A stretch of DNA of 6,427 bases from assembly GCA_052143095.1 (NCBI GenBank), contig JBKQTR010000176.1, positions 1 through 6,427 of the forward strand, in the 5' to 3' direction. The notes beneath the pieces were generated by a model. That model searched no databases. It was given only the letters and a program-made list of their open reading frames with translations, and was not told the origin of the DNA. This document shows, piece after piece, positions 4,271 to 6,427 of this stretch (position 1 is its first letter; each line of letters starts with the position of its first letter). A program made the translations under genes and the position numbers. Source of the DNA: DAHUYF01 sp052143095. GTDB taxonomy: Bacteria > Pseudomonadota > Alphaproteobacteria > ATCC43930 > CGMCC-115725.

Positions 4271-5243
4271 AGCGCAGCGCCGCCGGCAGCTTGATGCCGG
4301 CTTCCTTATAATAGCGCTCGGCGCCCTTGTGCAGCTTGATGCCGAGCTGGGCGAGCGAGGCGGGGCTGACCGAGTTCCAGGGCGGGTTGCGCTGGCCGAG
4401 CGCCCATTTCTGCGACCAGAACGCCTTGGTGATGGCGTAGGCCATCTTGTCGCTCATCGCCGTGGTGGCGTAGACGCCGGCCGGCAGCGCGATGCTGGTG
4501 ACGTCCTCGCTCTGGCCCGGATATGTCCCCTTGGGGATGGTCTCGGCCACCGTGCTGTCATCGGCCGCCAGCACCCGGGCGAGCTCGGCATGGGTCAGGC
4601 TCAAGAGGCGGATCGGCACCGCCTTGGCGAGGTCGCGCACCGCCGGCAGCGGCACCGTGCCGGCGAGCGCCACCCCCGCCACCTGGCGTCCGGCCAGCGC
4701 CGCCTGCGCTCCCGCGGGATCGATGTCGATGAGCTGGACGCGCTGGTCGAGCCCGAGCGCATGCAGCGCGGAAACGGTCTGGCGCTCGCCGAAGCTGCCC
4801 TTGCTGCCGGGGACGAGGCTCTTGCCGGCGAGCTCGGGCAAGCGCGTGATGCCGCTATCGGCGCGCACCGCCCAATGGAGCGTGAGCGCCGGGACGGGAA
4901 AGAGGGCGCGGATGTCGCGATAGCGCGGGTTCTTCTCGAACGGCTTGTCGCCGCGCTTGGCCTGGACGATGAGGTTGGGCGGCGCGGTGAAGACGTAATG
5001 GCCGCCGCGACGCAGCGCGTCCATGATGTTCTGCACCGAACCCTGGCTCTCCTCGACCTGGACGGTGAGCGCGTTGTTGCCTTGCGCCAGCGCCTCGGCG
5101 AATTGCAGCGCCAGCGCGTGGTTGAGGCTATCGGCTTTGCCGGCATGGACGATGATCGTCGGCGGCACATCGGCGGCGCGTCCTGGCAGGGCGGATAACA
5201 GCAGAAGAACGGCGCCGGAAACCGCCGCACATGCTCGCCTCAC
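4269..5243 (-). CDS. TAXI family TRAP-type solute-binding protein (periplasmic)
   Basis: This 324-residue protein has the length usual for TAXI binding proteins. A signal peptide (about 1-23) shows arginines, the hydrophobic AVLLLLSALP and a probable cleavage near GRA-A. The mature part starts with PTIIVHAGKADSLNH (28-42). It continues with VEESQGSVQNIMDALRRG (63-80), LPELAGKSLVPGSKGSFGE (135-153), the characteristic IPKGTYPGQSEDV (236-248), MAYAITKAFW (267-276) and LHKGAERYYKEAGI (304-317). Such proteins capture a small carboxylate or amino acid for a fused TRAP permease. No permease gene is in the window, so it is either an orphan or its partner is elsewhere. The start is GTG at 5243, because GGGGAGG lies 7 nt upstream and a signal peptide follows at once; the frame runs on to 5348 but would bury the signal peptide. 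It leads the operon with the flavoenzyme. Confidence 0.9.
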   Translation of the reverse strand: MRRACAAVSGAVLLLLSALPGRAADVPPTIIVHAGKADSLNHALALQFAEALAQGNNALTVQVEESQGSVQNIMDALRRGGHYVFTAPPNLIVQAKRGDKPFEKNPRYRDIRALFPVPALTLHWAVRADSGITRLPELAGKSLVPGSKGSFGERQTVSALHALGLDQRVQLIDIDPAGAQAALAGRQVAGVALAGTVPLPAVRDLAKAVPIRLLSLTHAELARVLAADDSTVAETIPKGTYPGQSEDVTSIALPAGVYATTAMSDKMAYAITKAFWSQKWALGQRNPPWNSVSPASLAQLGIKLHKGAERYYKEAGIKLPAALR

Positions 5244-5250
5244 GCTCGCG

Positions 5251-5257
5251 CCTCCCC
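5251..5257 (-). promoter_or_regulatory. Ribosome binding site fixing the GTG start of the TAXI gene
   Basis: GGGGAGG, 7 nt before GTG at 5241-5243. With the signal peptide beginning immediately after, this rejects the 35-residue longer frame. Confidence 0.75.
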
Positions 5258-5280
5258 GACGCCCGATTTCGTCCTTGGAC

Positions 5281-5308
5281 TTTGCCCCGCCGCGGCGGGG
5301 CCTATAGT
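5281..5308 (+). promoter_or_regulatory. Candidate promoter for the HDAC-family gene
   Basis: TTTGCC (5281-5286) and TATAGT (5303-5308) are separated by 16 nt. The -10 is a good match, the -35 only fair; a TTGGAC at 5275-5280 would be too far (22 nt). The leader would be about 85 nt. An 18-bp palindrome fills the spacer and touches the -35. Confidence 0.3.
5284..5301. promoter_or_regulatory. Perfect 18-bp palindrome in the divergent spacer; possible operator
   Basis: GCCCCGCCGCGGCGGGGC is fully self-complementary. It lies between the divergent TAXI/oxidoreductase operon and the HDAC gene, and within the candidate HDAC promoter. It could be an operator shared by both directions or an RNA hairpin in a transcript. 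Chance is not excluded in such GC-rich DNA. Confidence 0.4.
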
Positions 5309-5399
5309 GACGGCCCCTCCGCGGCGCGGCAAGCCCGACGATCCGCATGGCCGAAGCGGGGTCGGATGTGCGAAACTAATCGGGGAGGCAGGAAGCGCG

Positions 5400-6326
5400 A
5401 TGACGACGCTGCTCTATACCCATCAGGCCTGCCTGGAGCACGATCCCGGCAGCTATCACCCGGAATCCCCCGACCGGCTGCGCGCCGTCCTCGCCGGCCT
5501 CGGCCGGGAGGAGTTCTCCGGCCTGAAGCGGCGCGAGGCGCCGCGCGCGGCGCTCGACGAGGTCGCGCGCGTCCATCCCCGCGCCTTCATCGAGGCGGTG
5601 CTGGCGGCGGTGCCGCAGCGCGGTCATGCCGCGCTCGATGCCGATACCGTGCTGTCGCCGCGCTCGGGCGAGGCGGCGCTGCGCGCGGTGGGCGCGGTCT
5701 GTGCCGCCGTCGACGCCGTGGTCGAGGGCGACGCCGACAACGCCTTCTGCGCCGTTCGCCCGCCCGGCCACCACGCCGCGGCGGATCGCGCCATGGGGTT
5801 CTGCGTCTTCAACAGCATCGCCATCGGCGCCCAGCGTGTGCGCCAGCAGCACGGGCTGGAGCGCGCCGCGGTCATCGATTTCGACGTCCATCACGGCAAC
5901 GGCACCCAGGCGATCTTCGAGAACAACCCGCATGTCTTCTACGCCTCGACGCACCAGTCGCCGCTCTATCCCGGCACCGGCGGGCGCAGCGAGACCGGGG
6001 TCGGCAACATCGTCAACGTGCCGCTCCGCCCGATGTCGGGCTCGGCCGAGTTCCGCCGCGCCTTCAACGAGATCATCCTGCCGGCGCTGGAGGATTTCCG
6101 GCCGGATTTCATCCTCATTTCCGCCGGCTTCGATGCCCATCGCGCCGACCCGCTGGCGCAGCTCATGCTGGTCGAGGCGGATTATGCCTGGGTCACCGAG
6201 CGGCTCATGGCCTGCGCCGCGCGGCATTGCGAGGGGCGCATCGTCTCCACGCTCGAGGGCGGCTACGACCTCGACGCGCTCGCCGCCAGCGCCGCCGCCC
6301 ACGTCAGCGCTTTAATGGCTGCGTGA
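5400..6326 (+). CDS. Histone-deacetylase-family zinc amidohydrolase (class II-like)
   Basis: This 308-residue protein is a complete bacterial HDAC/acetoin-utilisation/acetylpolyamine amidohydrolase domain. It should hydrolyse an N-acyl bond on a polyamine, a protein lysine or another amide. Visible elements are YTHQACLEHDPGSYHPESPDRL (6-27), the tandem catalytic histidines H124-H125 in RPPGHHA, and zinc ligands D162 and H164 in DFDVHHGNGTQ. The third ligand is D245 in SAGFDAHRADPL, and the transition-state tyrosine is Y289 in LEGGYD. All expected active-site residues are present, so it should be active. The ATG at 5400 is chosen because AGGA (5390-5393) and GGGGAGG (5382-5388) precede it and the domain starts at once; the frame is open back to 5307 without family similarity. 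It is divergent from the TAXI operon. The natural substrate cannot be read from the sequence. Confidence 0.95.
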   Translation: MTTLLYTHQACLEHDPGSYHPESPDRLRAVLAGLGREEFSGLKRREAPRAALDEVARVHPRAFIEAVLAAVPQRGHAALDADTVLSPRSGEAALRAVGAVCAAVDAVVEGDADNAFCAVRPPGHHAAADRAMGFCVFNSIAIGAQRVRQQHGLERAAVIDFDVHHGNGTQAIFENNPHVFYASTHQSPLYPGTGGRSETGVGNIVNVPLRPMSGSAEFRRAFNEIILPALEDFRPDFILISAGFDAHRADPLAQLMLVEADYAWVTERLMACAARHCEGRIVSTLEGGYDLDALAASAAAHVSALMAA

Positions 6327-6350
6327 GCGCCCCGCGGCGCGGGGCGCTCA
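6324..6350 (+). terminator. Strong hairpin at the HDAC stop codon, probable terminator
   Basis: A 12-bp perfect stem (TGAGCGCCCCGC with GCGGGGCGCTCA) with a 3-nt GGC loop starts within the stop codon itself. No T-run follows (TCGCGGGG), so it is not a classical intrinsic terminator. In GC-rich genomes such stems still often mark transcript ends. Confidence 0.5.
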
Positions 6351-6375
6351 TCGCGGGGCAGCGCCAGCGTCCAGG

Positions 6376-6396
6376 CGAACTTCCGCAGGAAGTTCG
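6376..6396. terminator. Second hairpin downstream of the HDAC gene
   Basis: CGAACTTCC and GGAAGTTCG pair as a 9-bp perfect stem around GCA. It lacks a T-run on either side. It could be the terminator of a minus-strand gene entering from the right edge, since one minus frame ends there as LLRNR-stop at 6409-6411; that gene is too incomplete to call. Confidence 0.35.
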
Positions 6397-6427
6397 TCCG
6401 TGGCGGCGTCAGCGGTTGCGCAGCAAC

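Noticed and set aside
3271..4272. Plus-strand open frame of 333 codons
   Set aside because: It is antisense to the flavoenzyme gene, whose Rossmann and active-site motifs are unmistakable.
4119..5198. Plus-strand open frame of 359 codons
   Set aside because: It is antisense to the TAXI gene and has an Arg/Gly-rich sequence without a recognisable domain.
4269..5348. Longer version of the TAXI gene starting at 5348
   Set aside because: It would place 35 basic residues before the signal peptide. The GTG at 5243 has a strong ribosome binding site directly before the signal sequence.
5307..5399. N-terminal extension of the HDAC gene
   Set aside because: The extra residues match nothing in the family, and the ATG at 5400 has a good ribosome binding site.
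5376..6302. Minus-strand open frame of 308 codons
   Set aside because: It is antisense to the HDAC gene, which has every catalytic residue.

Overview
The window reads as a chromosomal segment of a high-GC alphaproteobacterium, most like a Rhodospirillales-type or related uncultivated lineage. This rests on very GC-rich coding sequence (one sampled 60-base stretch at 5581 is 75% GC), a bacterial tRNA-Glu, and the protein families present (YajQ, DUF423, TAXI-type binding protein, DauA-like oxidase, bacterial class II HDAC-like amidohydrolase). The taxonomic call is inference; no marker gene is present.

Left part (1-837) is accessory in character. Bases 1-428 are less GC-rich (about 50-55% in sampled lines) and hold no gene I can support. 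A small stand-alone GIY-YIG nuclease gene follows on the minus strand (429-695). Between it and a tRNA-Glu(CUC) gene (835-910, minus) lies a cluster of three copies of a short palindromic repeat (745-837). The last copy runs exactly into the tRNA 3' end, so the CCA of the tRNA is also the end of the repeat. This nuclease/repeat/tRNA arrangement is the most unusual part of the window.

Middle part (838-2605) is a run of minus-strand genes: a MarR-type regulator, yajQ (nucleotide-binding protein, c-di-GMP binding in some species), a 71-residue single-pass membrane protein, a 79-residue winged-helix-like protein, and then the tRNA. The tRNA has its own plausible promoter, whose -35 box overlaps the stop codon of the 79-residue gene.

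Right part (2606-6427): a DUF423 membrane protein diverges from the MarR gene. Convergent to it is a two-gene minus-strand operon, a periplasmic TAXI-type TRAP solute-binding protein followed by a FAD-dependent D-amino-acid dehydrogenase/oxidase of the DauA type. The stop codon of the first gene lies within the Shine-Dalgarno of the second, which starts at TTG, so the two are probably translationally coupled. Together they suggest capture and oxidative deamination of an amino-acid-like substrate, although no TRAP membrane subunit is in the window. Divergent from this operon is a histone-deacetylase-family zinc amidohydrolase with all metal and catalytic residues in place. The 156-bp divergent spacer holds a perfect 18-bp palindrome inside a candidate promoter. 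The window ends with two strong hairpins after the HDAC gene.
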